From Rhyacichthys aspro (taxonomy: Eukaryota; Chordata; Actinopteri; Gobiiformes; Rhyacichthyidae): DNA of 64,000 bases. The notes below the pieces were generated by a model that saw only the letters and a program-made list of their open reading frames with translations, did no database searches and was not told the origin of the DNA. Below, piece by piece: positions 1 through 11,640 of this stretch (position 1 is its first letter; each line of letters opens with the position of its first letter). The stretch covers positions 5,229,905 to 5,293,904 of the forward strand of contig CM072161.1 in assembly GCA_036850595.1 (NCBI GenBank), written 5' to 3'. A program made the position numbers and the translations under genes.

Positions 1-1600
1 TCTCCCACCACCTCCCCCAGGTCTGCTCCCGTCTGTTGTCTCGCCATCGTCGCCCAACAATACTTCACAGTAATTACCTGCACCACCTTTTTGTCGACTT
101 TGGAGCTAAAGTCTTCCAGGTGTTTATTTATGAAGAAATTCACCAAAATTTGTTAATTGGGGTCATATCTGTTTACTGCAATTGGAAACATCCTCTAACT
201 GCTTCGAATTTAGAAAAATGAGAATGAATTAAATGGCACAACACCACTGTGACTCAGACATAATGCAACAAAGTGGAATCCAGTGGGGAAAGTGTAAAAT
301 GTATCATACAGTGAGTCACTAAAAGTCGAGAAATCAAGTTCATTTAAGCTAAAACATTTCAATCAAAGGTGACGAATGATGCATAACTTACCTCCTTTGT
401 TCTTCTGTTGGAAACAAAATACGTATTCAACTCTAACTGTTACCTTTACTGTGGTTCCAACAATGAGTTAACCTTCCTCTGACTGCTTTCCTTTAGAGAT
501 TTGAGACTTGAAGAATCAGCAAAGTAAGAAGACATCCTATGTTAAACTATTAAATGAACATACTGAAATAAGGTCTTGTGCTTTGTTTGAAAAAAGAAGT
601 AATTCCTACATATCTTAAGTCTATATACAATGTAGTGTATATATTGAATAGAATATTGTGCAGTAGCAGGAGTGTGATCTGTGTGTTTGTGGTATTATAG
701 GTTTTATTTATGGTTTGAATGTCGTGTTTTATTGCTTTTGCATCGCAGTGTATAATTACAATCAAGACGTCGTCCTTTTGCTAAAATACATTACAGGAAA
801 AAGGCTAGTTCCAGATCATTTGCTTCTTTTTTGTTGAATTACTGATTTTTGAGTTTTATAATAAACCAAAAGCAACTGCACTAAACCAAACATGTATGTA
901 TATATAATAAAAGTTATGTTTTGTCTGAGAAATTAGTGGACTTTTAACCGCTATAATCAAATCTCAGTTAGCCTTGTGCGCCATTATTGCTCCACTAAAA
1001 ACACACACACAAAAGTTGAGCAACTGAATGCAACGTTTATAAAAAGCACAACAGCTTCTTGTCTGATTGCATTATTTATTATGTAAGTCCTCCCTATGAT
1101 TATGTATGCTCCCTTTTCAGAACTCAACAAAAGCAGTAGGAGAAGTGACGAAAGGGATAAAATTGAATTGATCATTTCCAATCAGGATTTTGGATGATCT
1201 GTCCATTCTCTCAATGAGGAACTTTAACACTTCAACCAGAGACTATATAATTGGACCTGAACTACAAGCTCAGATTAACATTTTTTATCTATTTATTCTG
1301 ATTGATTGTGTCTACTTTTATTTTTAATCTTTTTATGCTGCAACACAATGAATTCCCTCTTTTGGAATTGTATAAACACAAATGTACGGTATACATGCTA
1401 TGCTAAGCTGTCCCATTTATGCTCAACCATTCTCAATCTGCCTCTTTTCTGTGACATCTTTGTTGCGACGTCCAAAACAGAACCACTTTGTAGCCTTTGT
1501 TATGGCAGGGCACCTTTCAGGATTGCGCTAGACATAAGAAAGAAAGGAATATGTCATGATAAAAGTGAGCATAAAAAGGGCTTATGAGCTATACTGGAGC
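1..1600. other. AT-rich non-coding stretch
   Basis: Mostly AT-rich sequence with short A/T runs and a small CA run near 1000. Open frames here are at most 93 codons, start in AT-rich low-complexity sequence and match no family I recognise. I see no gene, RNA gene or clear repeat. Confidence 0.6.
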
Positions 1601-1603
1601 CAG

Positions 1604-1616
1604 CCACCAGGGGGCA
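1604..1616 (+). promoter_or_regulatory. CTCF-like site
   Basis: CCACCAGGGGGCA fits the vertebrate CTCF core (CCASYAGRKGGCR) at every position except one G/T choice, and stands out in an AT-rich surrounding. If bound, it could act as an insulator or loop anchor. A motif match alone does not show occupancy. Confidence 0.5.
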
Positions 1617-2879
1617 ATTATAATATGACTACCACATGTTTATTAGCACTTACGTTGAAAGGTGTGGAGCAACGCTTTAACACAAAACGACAAACCTTCA
1701 GTTTTTTGATGTGCTAGTACAAACAGTATATTTTAAGATGTCTAAATTTTAAGGTGCGAAGGACACTTTATTTCATTCTTGTTCCAAACTGACGACACCC
1801 TGATTTAGAGCTTTGACAGCCACTGACAGCCTGCTGCATCCGTCGCACGGTGTGAACAATTGAAGATCTAAATTCTCACACAGAGCAGCTCCAGTCAGGG
1901 AACATTTATCTTAATTATTCTGGTTTTAGAAATGGAACAGATGTTAAAAATTGAGTATTGAACTTGTGGATGAACTCCGACAATGAATTCTTCTGATTCT
2001 ACCTGGACTTGTTAATATTTCCAGTAGTTTTAAGAATTGCGTAACAACTCTTCAGGAGAAGTTTGGGAGAGTTTCGTGCCTAACATCAGAGAGGTGTATA
2101 GGCGATTGTTTGTCAGGACAAAGCTTTTCTGCAGCTGTCGTTCGGGCTGTGAACAATTCATAATTGAAAGAATTTGGTGAACCCTTTTCAAGACCTCCAC
2201 TATTATTCATGACAGTTCTTTTTATGATATTTTTTCTCCTCGCAGATGTGGCAGATCTAGTTTTTGAGTGGAACTGTCAGCCGAAGAGAGTGTGACGGCT
2301 ACAGACTTCACATCTATCCAAATGTGCTGTGACTGATCATGAAGCCATGACCCAGGGCCTGTGGGTTCTGTCACCTACACTGATAAGACCATGTCCAGGA
2401 GATTGGCATCAAACGCTGTACTCATCACTAGGCTGGGATGCAGTTTTTATGCACCACAGAGATTTCTCTTCATTCTAGGTGATTTGATCCACTAATATAC
2501 AATATATGTCGATGTCAAGGTCCATTTTTGTTAGAGCATCCGTCAAAATTTCCAAAGAATTGATCAAATAATACAATGCATTTCACGCAATCGGTAAATT
2601 TGCATTTCTCAGATGAAAAGGCATTGTAGTCCAGTTAAAGACGCCTGCATAACTATGTGATGTGTACACCTCTGTCTCTGTGGAACAAAGTCATGAACGT
2701 TCCCTTAATCACAGCAGGTAAAGTGTAGAAATATCCCATGAGAAAAAAAGCAGCAGACAAGGGTCTTTGCTGTTTAGACGAGGTCACGCAGATTACTCAT
2801 TCCATAAAGCCCTCCAATGTCAATACCAAAAAACGCAGCGGAAAAGCCTTTAAAATTCTGCTAACGACCAGGCGGCTCA
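1617..2879. other. AT-rich non-coding stretch
   Basis: Unremarkable AT-rich sequence without a convincing open frame, repeat or RNA gene. I see nothing to annotate. Confidence 0.6.
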
Positions 2880-3235
2880 CGGTGCCCTCAAACGTCAGCG
2901 TGTGATTGAAATATGTCTGTGCTAAAATGGCTGCTGCCGCTGCTGGATTCATGACAGCGGATGAAGGACAGCTATTTCCAGGGGAACCGGGATGCTATTG
3001 TATTGCATCGCCAAGTGTCAGTTTGCCCGGGACATGGTGGATCTCAGCCTACATTTGTGGTCGGCTGGCAGGCGGAGCAGCTCCTCCGAGTAAGAAGAAG
3101 GTTGTATCGCTGACAGACAGGCACTATAACCATACATCGTGTAACTGGAGGCTTCAGCGTTATCAATGGGCTGCTACAAGCGAGTCGTATCATGCAACAA
3201 ATATAATGGAAGTCTCAGATGCCACTTGACACGGT
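2880..3235. other. GC-richer block, candidate cis-regulatory element
   Basis: A block with clearly higher G+C than its flanks, including a run of CTGC-type triplets after AAAATGGCTGC (near 2924), which resembles a weak YY1 site. A 107-codon open frame (2906-3229) crosses it, but the composition is not protein-like and no domain is visible. I infer a non-coding element; conservation is untested. Confidence 0.3.
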
Positions 3236-5229
3236 AGCTTCTGTCCCACATGCTCATTATTAGTTTCTTACATAGAAAAGTAGACTAAGACCTTCAAAGC
3301 ACCTAGCAGGCCATTATAATGACATATAATGACTATTGAGCCTGAAGAATAAGAAGTTTACTTAATTGGGGAATTTGATAGACTGCAGAAGTAGGAGCTA
3401 TTTGCAGAGGTCATCTAGTGTGGGGTATAAAGTCCTTACCTTGCAGAATTAAAGGAGGAATTGATGCTAAATGTCTTAACTCCATAATATTTGTTTGCAT
3501 CTCACACATGCACTAGGAGTCTAGAGGATGTCTGCAGCATCTGTGTTCATGTCAGTCAATAGTCTTTTTATTCACAGTGACCATATGAACTAATATCAAT
3601 ACTGTGTGTGTATATGAACATGTAAGTAACAGTGAAAAGTGTAAATAAGCTGCTGGGAGTACAAGGCTTTCACGGTCTGTGCACTCCGCTTACAGTGCCA
3701 GTAATAAGCATTCAAATCATCAACTGGGCGCATCTTGTTTTGGCACCTACTCGAAACATCCTTAAGAGGGTCTCTTGTCACATGTCACAGTCCTCTGAAG
3801 ATTGTAACAGGACCCCCGCAGATTAACCTCTGGGTAAGAAATTTGAATGGATTGTGTTCACATATCCTGAGAATGTCAGGATAAAGTAAGTTAGTTGTTG
3901 TCAATTTTAGAAAACAGTTAAGTTAGCTAATATGTGTCAATATTAAACATAAACTTCATAACAGAGATGCCGTTGAAGATCTGTGCGTAGCTTGTGCTAA
4001 CGACATAACCACAGACAGAATGGAAAAGTCCACATTAAATATATGTTTTTTAATGTAAAATATGTTTTAGTACCGTTAAGTAGACAATGAAGGCAATAAG
4101 AAAATATATTTTAAAAAAAATCTAATTTCAAAACAATTGTCAGCACCAATTGTGAATACAACAGTTAAGTTAATGACATTGGAAAAAAAATGCCACATTT
4201 AATTGCATACAATTTTTTTTTAGTTATAAGGAGCCTCCGATAGTAGATTGAAGGTATTACACATTTACCGTCTTCTACCCCATTGTGACTTGGTCCATTT
4301 TTATATACAGGCAGCACCGTATATTGAACCATATGGTGTGGTCACACAAGCGTTGTCTTCAAGCTGTAACTGTGCACTATTATCTAGTAGATTATTTACA
4401 TACAGCACTGCACATACTACCAATCCTCTAGGTTGTATAAAATTGTGTTAACTGAACAATTAACACTTGTTGTAACACTGACAACCTGTTAGACCTCTCA
4501 GCTGAATGTTACCATCACATGCTTTTCATCTTAGCAATATTATTACACTACTAAAATAACTACTGTAAGTGTCATACTGATGCCATTATGAGTATGCTGT
4601 GTGTACCTTTACTGTAGACATTAAATGCACTGTGTTTTAATTAATTCTGTTGTTTTTCTTAGATGTTCTGATGCTAGGGGTGACAAAAAAGAAAAGAATG
4701 GCAAAGTTGTTCTTGTATTCAGCCCATTCAAATCCAAGGTAACTGTGGCTCCACTCTGTGGCTGGTGGCACTAACTCTATTTACTTGTTCCACCAGCCAT
4801 GAAAAGAAGGCACACAAACACATGCAGAAGTGGTGGGTAAAAAAAAAAAAAAAAAAAATCGAAATTCTAAAAAGAGAAGGCACAATGCATCGCTTGCTTC
4901 ACAGAAACTCATTTAGGGACATTCAGTTGTGCTTTCATCAAACTCACCAGCTCAGTCCCCATATGGCAACTAATGGAGTCAGCCATTACACAAACAGTTT
5001 GGGACGCTAGGTCTCCAGTCCTGCTTTGTCTTCCTTCATCTCCCTTCTGTCTGTTTATAAAAAAAAAGCAACCTATTTCTCCAGCCTTGGCTTATTTGGG
5101 CTTGCTGCTGTTTTCATTCATGTTTGTGTTTATTTCATGCGTCTTTGACGGGCAGCACGCGGTAAGAATGCCGGAGGGTTTTTTTGCAGGGTCTTTTGTC
5201 TGACCTCAGCTGTCAACTTGGGAGCACCA
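3236..5229. other. AT-rich non-coding stretch with poly(A)
   Basis: AT-rich sequence with a 20-base poly(A) run at 4839-4858. The only structured item is a pair of splice-like signals around 4663-4738, listed separately. No recognisable gene or repeat otherwise. Confidence 0.55.
4663..4738 (+). other. Possible exon bounded by splice-like signals
   Basis: A T-rich tract ending in TTTTTCTTAG (AG at 4661-4662) is followed 76 bases later by AATCCAAG|GTAACT. The 76 bases are open in two of three forward frames, but neither translation resembles a family I know. Acceptor and donor pairs like this occur by chance in vertebrate DNA, so this is a weak exon candidate (coding or lncRNA). Confidence 0.15.
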
Positions 5230-5640
5230 GTACTTTGTGAAGGCAGGTAGAAATCTCACCCCTCCCTCTGAATTCCCCGTGCTGGGGCTGTCTCCTGCTC
5301 CCTCTCTCCCCCGGCGCCTCTTTATCTACTTCGGCCGAGCTTTTCCCTCTCTTGTGCAGGCTCCTCTGTTCCGCCTTTTGTCCTTAAGGGGAAGATTGCC
5401 GATGGCACCGCCAAAGGCCACTCTACAGCTCTTTCGATTGCCTCCGATCTCTGTGAACCATTGCCCATTGCAGTGGGTTTGACATGCGCGCATACCCAAT
5501 GCATACTGGAGTGCGCAATTAGTTAAGAAAGGCAGGGGCCATAGTGCATCCTCACATTCTCCTGAGAGCTTTATCTTTGCTTGTCCTCCACAGCCACAGA
5601 GTCCACCTTGGATTGCACCAGCTTCTGTCTCATACATATG
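5230..5640. other. Pyrimidine- and CpG-rich block, candidate cis-regulatory element
   Basis: C/T-rich sequence with several CpGs (for example around 5310-5345 and 5400) inside AT-rich DNA. Overlapping open frames occur on both strands, which is typical of GC-rich non-coding DNA. No domain is recognisable. Candidate regulatory element only. Confidence 0.3.
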
Positions 5641-6009
5641 TGAACTATAGCTTCATGGTTGAGTGTTATTTCTCCTTTCTAGTTATTTCTTCTTTCTAAC
5701 AATGATGTAAAAGTCAAAGTCATAAATCAATAATCAACTTTTATTCTTCTTAATTGCTTTTGCATACTGCTTTTCGCATTTGCTTTACTCCTACTCACCA
5801 CGATCATTACTTGACATGGATCTGGTTTAAAAACTGGATCTGGAACCACCCTCTGGTCGTGTTGCCTTTGCTCATGAGATATGACAAAAAAAAGGAAAGA
5901 ATCCTGCCAAATTATAAAAAGACATGTTGCTCAAGCTGTTGATTGGACACCAAATTTAAAAAGTGTAAAGAAGGGCTTGTTGATTGTCAGTTTTCATAAT
6001 ATAATTTAG

Positions 6010-6475
6010 TAGTTAACAGACCTGCCTTACAGCAAGAACGCCAATCCCTCATCGACTAGCCAAGGCCGTTCTCTGTAGATTCTCCAGACCTCCAAATAGA
6101 TTTTCTCAGGTTTTAACCCACCATCCAAGCCTTTCTTGTATACTCCACTGTGTACTGTAAATTGCCCCTTGGGTCTGCCTGTCTAAGTGTTACTCCTGCA
6201 ATTAACTAGCAATGGTTCCGGCTGTACACCACCTCACAGTAGGTGGTTAAAGTAGGTGCATAATGCAAAATTGGGGGCAGAGTTGCCGACCACTAATGGA
6301 GTCTGCACGTGTTCCTTGTGTTATTGTGGGTTCTCTCTGAGCGCTCCAGCTTCCAACCATCCAAAGAAATGCACATATAGGTGAAATGGTGATTTTAAAT
6401 TGCCCTTTGTGAATGTGAGTGCAAATGGTTGTCGGTGTCTGTCTGGTGTCAGCTCTAACGCTAAAGGAAAAGAGG
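6010..6475 (+). repeat. Degenerate teleost interspersed repeat (CAGCAAGAA...GTGAATGGTTG family)
   Basis: The segment reads in order like a decayed copy of a very common fish repeat: 'cttacagcaagaacgcc' near 6028, then 'tggagtctgcacgtgttcc' near 6298, 'gtgggttctctctgagcg', 'tccaaagaaatgcacat', 'aaattgccctttgtgaat' and 'gtgcaaatggttgtc' near 6420. A section between about 6150 and 6295 fits less well and may be a rearranged second fragment. I recall the consensus from general knowledge of fish genomes and cannot give its database name with certainty. Confidence 0.6.
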
Positions 6476-6685
6476 TGGGAAACAAAAGAAGTAATTGAAC
6501 AAGTCTTAAGTTAAAAGTTAAAAGACGACACTACTTTGTAATCTTTCAGTATTAACAGTCAGATTTCCATCCTGTAGTTAAAAGGATAGCTTTGAAACCA
6601 TTTTGAAGCATGTTTTTGAAGCACAGAACACAGCTTTACATTTGTCTGTCAGCCATTGTGCAGCAGTGTATAGAATAAAGTGTTC
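6476..6685. other. Short AT-rich spacer
   Basis: AT-rich DNA between the repeat and the CpG-rich block; nothing supported. Confidence 0.5.
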
Positions 6686-7275
6686 TAAAGTGTGGAGCCA
6701 CAATCACACCTCCTCCTCACCGCTCCGTGTCCGCTCTGAGTCAGTGAACTGTCCGCAGCTATAGACGGCGGTATCCTCCTGTGTCTAAGAAGAGGCCAGC
6801 CTAAACTCATTTCACAAAAACTCCATTTTCCATTTCCTTCACAGCGGCTCCCTATTATCCTTAAAGCGCAGGAAATGGCAGCAGTCTGAAACAAGAGCGA
6901 GTGCGAACACGCCGGAATGCATATCTCACCGCCGCCGAAAAGGCCCTCGTCTGCGGCGCATATGCCCGCTTTCCCTGGCTGCCAGCAGACACCTTCCGTG
7001 ATCCCTGGAAATGAGATGTAAACAGGCGCGACGGCGATGAGAACATGGGCGCGTGGTGATTTGCATGTGCGAGGGGGGCCCGCCGAGACTGCCAGCTGTC
7101 TCACAGAAGCGTGGCAGGTGGTAATTGCCATTATGACACTAAGGTTGGGCTGAGACCCCAGTAAAGTAGTGAGTGCCGTCTCATTAACACTGCCGTTGTT
7201 CAGACTCTCTGCGACACAGGCCGAGGCAGACGAGGCAATTAGAGCCGGGCCACAGGGAAGAGGACTACAATATGA
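6686..7275. other. CpG-rich block, candidate conserved non-coding element
   Basis: One of the most CpG-dense parts of the window (for example 6898-6960 and 7020-7085), with an octamer site ATTTGCAT at 7059-7066 that could bind POU factors. Open frames occur on both strands (one of 148 codons on the minus strand at 6685-7131), but their Cys/Ala/Arg-rich products show no family features. I read this as a candidate enhancer-type element. Confidence 0.4.
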
Positions 7276-7774
7276 AAAGACAAGCTTTATGTGGCTTTTA
7301 CATTTGTTTAAGACGTTTCATCGTATAGATAAGAGAGGGAATATTCCACCCCTGACTAATGATTCTTCTAAATTAATGCTGCACCATACTGATTTTACTT
7401 TTCCTATTGATCATTAGTTGAAACAGTTTGGGTCTATAGTGGCTTTGAAAGTGCTTTGAATAGTTTTAAATTTAAGTTATTTGAGTTTAGAAATGGCCAT
7501 TAAGCAACTTTTGAAAGACCACACAAAGACAGACAACTGCTTTTAATACAGTGGGATTAAATTCAAATTTATAGAGGTCTGAGTTGCAATAATTTCCAGT
7601 CATAGTCCAAAAAAATCGTCTGTTATAATTTAGTATCATACAGATACCATACAGGTACCATTATGTTGACCCATGTTCAAGAAGTTATGAGGGAATATCC
7701 ATCGCATTAATGACAATATTTTTTAATATTTATATTAACATTTAGGTTTTGGGGTCCACAAGTTTGGAATTGAG
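7276..7774. other. AT-rich non-coding stretch
   Basis: AT-rich sequence with no supported gene, repeat or RNA. Confidence 0.55.
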
Positions 7775-7945
7775 GAGTGGTTGAGAAAGTACTCATTACT
7801 CTACTTAAGTAAAAGTGCAGATAAAGAGGTAGAAATGTACTCAAGTATTACATTAAAGTTATTACTGAAGTGGAAGTATTAAAGTTGCTTCCTTTTAAAT
7901 GTACTTTAAAAGATAAAAGTAAAAGTATTTTGCTTTTAAAACTAA
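7775..7945 (+). repeat. Teleost 'tactcaagtaaaagta'-type interspersed repeat
   Basis: Contains 'agaaagtactcattact', 'acttaagtaaaagtgcag', 'gtactcaagtattac' and 'aaaagtaaaagtatttt', the recurring AAGTA/AAAGTA pattern of a common fish interspersed repeat. The copy is diverged. It is followed at 7985-8001 by a short (AAT)n tract. Confidence 0.6.
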
Positions 7946-9095
7946 TCAATATAAAATTGATTTATTTAATTTATAAAACGGTTGATAATAATAATAATAA
8001 TTAAGAAAAATGATAAACTCATTAAAATTACAGCCACATGAGGAGTGTATCCTTGTAGCTTAACAGAACATGAGTGAAAGTTATGTTCTTTTATCAGTCT
8101 GGTTCATTTCCAAGAACTTGCAGAAGCACTCAATTCAATTGAGTGGGTATATTTTTCAGTCGTGCTTCAAAGAAGCTTTTATTGATAGAGAACAGTCTCA
8201 ATCAGAGAATATACAAGGCCCCAGCTTTAACTTAACGGTAAACAGTAACACATTTTAATTGGCTCAGAAAGTTATAGGTGCATTAAATCAGTACTGGCCA
8301 TGCCCAGTTTATCAGCCGGGGTTCAGAACAGGCTTTAGAATGGAGCACATCTGGGTCTGTATCTATACTGTGTTAGTAGAGGTAATAACTTCTAAAGAGT
8401 CACATTTCTAAAAACTGAAAGTTGCCCCTTTTGCATTCATTAAAAGATCTGCAACAAATCTGCTAAGCTATAGAAAAAGTTGCTGAAATATCCCTTTGGT
8501 TTATCTGCATTAGCAGACACTGTTTGGTGCACTAGTGTTGTGTCCTTTAAACTATGTATCCTAACAGATGTAAGAAAACTGCCTCAGTGCTGCAGTCGAG
8601 GTATAAAACTTTTAACCTTTCTGCATGTTTCTTTTGAATAGGGTAATTGTTTGCATTAATCAATAATAACCACACAGTGAAGTACTAGAGTCTACTCACA
8701 CATCCAAATGCCTCTTTTATGATACAGAAACATTGGTTTCTACAGATGTAATAGTATCCCAGACAAACAAAGAAGACATCAAGGTGCACTTCTGCTCCAA
8801 AACAGATAATCTAATAATCTAGAAAAAGTAGTATCCCTTCAAAATAAGGATTGGGACATCATCATTTTTTACAGTTGGTATAAGTGATTCAGTGGTTATA
8901 CGTTATACGTGTACTACTATAGTTATGCAGCACTATCATTTGTGATGTCACATGTAATAGTGAATAGCATTTTCATCATATTAAACCAAGTCACATCATT
9001 TCTTTTTTCAACATGTGCCCCTATTCAGTTTGCCTGCCTTTAAATGGCTTGTTTTGTTTAAATGGCAGATGACAAAAATATTTCACAATCTATCA
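7946..9095. other. AT-rich non-coding stretch
   Basis: AT-rich sequence with a short (AAT)n microsatellite at 7985-8001. No gene or other element supported. Confidence 0.55.
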
Positions 9096-10145
9096 CCAAC
9101 AAACATAGAATAAAGAGTTGTTAAAAGCGGCTGATCTCTTGATCCTTTCAGCATCATTTGAAGCTGAAGGGGTAATGAATTTTTTTTTTTTGACAAACAC
9201 AATAATACTACAAATTTTATTCAGCACAAATCGCAATCTGTTTCCTATTACTCTGGGTGACATTTCGGCTTTGGCACTGCATTTGTATGATGGCTCTGTC
9301 AAGCACACTCTGACCCGCAATCACAATTCTGAAAGACATGGGAGTTTGTAATGCGCCGCAGCCTTGGTGGAAATCTCGAATTGCTTTGTCACAGTCGGCG
9401 CGGAGACGGATTGCGCCGCGGACGGGACTTCAGCTCCTCGCCGAGAAGCTGAACAATATTCCCCTTGCTGCGAGGAGACATGCAAAACTCGCTCCCCACT
9501 CATCTTCTCCTGGGCCATTCATCGGCTCAGTGAGTCACAGGTGCATGAATGCCGCCAAGAAATCAGGTGAAATGTGCGGCGTGTGCTGATGTAGTGGAAA
9601 TCACACAGACTCATTGTGACACATGAATCACATCCAGGCATACCTTAGGGTGAGGCCTCTGCACAATTGGTGTGACTGCATTATTTCTGCCTGCCAGAGA
9701 CCCTCAGCGCTCTGGGGCTTTTCATTCCCAAATCTTTCCGCTCAGATATTTCTATGCCATCCTGTTTCCTTTCCTTGCCCGGCACTAGAAAGCACTGCGG
9801 CGGTGACAGGCCACTCATCTGCACGCCTCTGCTGCATGGCTAATGGACTTAATCTATGTTGGAAAGGTCAAGTCAGGGAAGATTATGGCCTAGTCTACTG
9901 TTGAATGGCTGACCTTATCAGCACTAATGTACCACCACGATCTGTGTTGTCACTTCGATATCGAGGGAGTAGGACGTGGGCGGCTCAGCGACGGTGTGAA
10001 ATGATGCCAGAGGTGATAAGTTCAGCGGGTCACCACTCCGTTTGTACTCTCTGATGGCCCGATGGTGTGTCAGGAGGCTGCTGCGATTATGAAACAAGAC
10101 GGCTACATCGGAAGTCATTAGACACGGTTTTGGACGTTAGAGGAG
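9096..10145. other. Large CpG-rich block, candidate cis-regulatory cluster
   Basis: From about 9350 to 9590 the sequence is strongly CpG-rich ('ttgcgccgcggacggg' near 9410). The G+C content stays raised to about 10140. A poly(T) of about 12 lies near 9180. Several overlapping open frames on both strands are expected from the composition and show no domain. Candidate enhancer cluster; no promoter elements are evident. Confidence 0.35.
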
Positions 10146-11640
10146 GAGGGTCATGGAGCCTAAAGAGCCGCTATAGTGTTTAATGAGATCCAGAAATAAC
10201 CTTGTTTCTTACATATGGCAGTAGTAGCTCTGCCAAGATTCTGTCAGTGAGCATAAGCTGTGATGGAGGGAAGTAGCTCAGTTACTATCAAACTTGAAGC
10301 TACTTATCCTACAGGAACGCACACGCAGCTTATTGTTTCAGTTCTTGCTTCTGATTGGATAAAAAGGAACGGGATAACAGGAAATGTATTTGTTTGTTGG
10401 AAAGCACAGTGACTATAAATCAGTGCATGTATGAATATAAACCTGTTTAACCCTTATTCATTAAAAATACGAAAAAGCAAATAACTTTATTCATTTAGCT
10501 TTGTGAGCAGTTTTTCTCAAGGTCACTTAAACTAAGGTTTTTAATAAATATCTGAAATGCTTTAACCTTGTCAGTAGAAATACCCTTTTGGTAGATGCTA
10601 TCAAATTGTTAGAGATGTTCTGCTTGGTGAACCGTAACCGTGTGAATACATCCATATATTCAACCAGCGTGTATTCATTCCTGTTGTGCAGATAAACCCC
10701 ATAGTGCACTTGGTGAAATGAGGTAGAGTCCTACTGGTGGCTGACCTGCTGGTGGGGGCACCCTCAGGCTGACCCCATGGTATATTAGGGATTCAGTTTG
10801 CACAGAATGTATGTGTGCAACCCTGCTCATGCCTCAGGGGGTTAGTCGTGTGGCCTTTGCTGGAATGAGCGTCTAGGTGTAGTTAGAATATGTTGTTAAC
10901 ATAGCCCTGGTTTTTTGACTCTTACAGGTGCCATCATCCAAAAGCCCACAATAAATAATAAATACATCAGCAGTATGAGCCGCTGAATTATTCAAGACAC
11001 TAAATTGGACACTTTACACCCGTCGAAAAAGCTTGCCTTCACTTAAAATATTTAACAAGTCACTATTCTATTGCAGAAGGAGCAAGAAGATTTACAAACT
11101 ATAGCCTGGACATAGTTTTGCATAACATTCAAGTGTGTTACTTGACTTCATATCCATTTAACTTATATCTGTGATAGTAAAACACATTTTGCCTAAGTCT
11201 GTGTTTTCTCATCAGGAAGATCTCAGTTTAACAGTCTTTGATGAGGAAGCACAGGTCCTAAAACCCTCCTGGTGTTGCGTTAGTAGTGTTGGAGCCAAAA
11301 TGCTACACAAGCAGCTAGAGAGAGTCACTCCCTTATGTTCTCTACACACTCACTAACAGCACGCACATAGTCAGTTGCCATTTAAACTTAAATCTTCAAG
11401 CAGATTGTGTTGATTTTGTGGCTCGTGTTCTTTTGTCAATTAAAAAAATAATTGCAGTTCATGTAAGTTCTGTTATAAAATAAGCGCACAGCTGGAACAA
11501 ACAGTCTATGTCTTTTTTTTTTTTTTTTTTTTTGAACAAGAATGCATTTGCCTACTGACTTTGACTGCACTTTCCTTTCCGCCATCTCAAATCTCAAAAT
11601 TAAGCATTAGATTGTCCCTTTAGAAATGAAAATGGACGCT
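10146..11640. other. AT-rich non-coding stretch
   Basis: Mostly AT-rich, with a G-rich patch near 10735-10850 and a poly(T) of 21 at 11513-11533. No gene, RNA or recognisable mobile element. Confidence 0.55.

Noticed and set aside
6685..7131. 148-codon minus-strand open frame
   Set aside because: Lies in a CpG-rich block, has no recognisable motif and no splice or start context that supports it.
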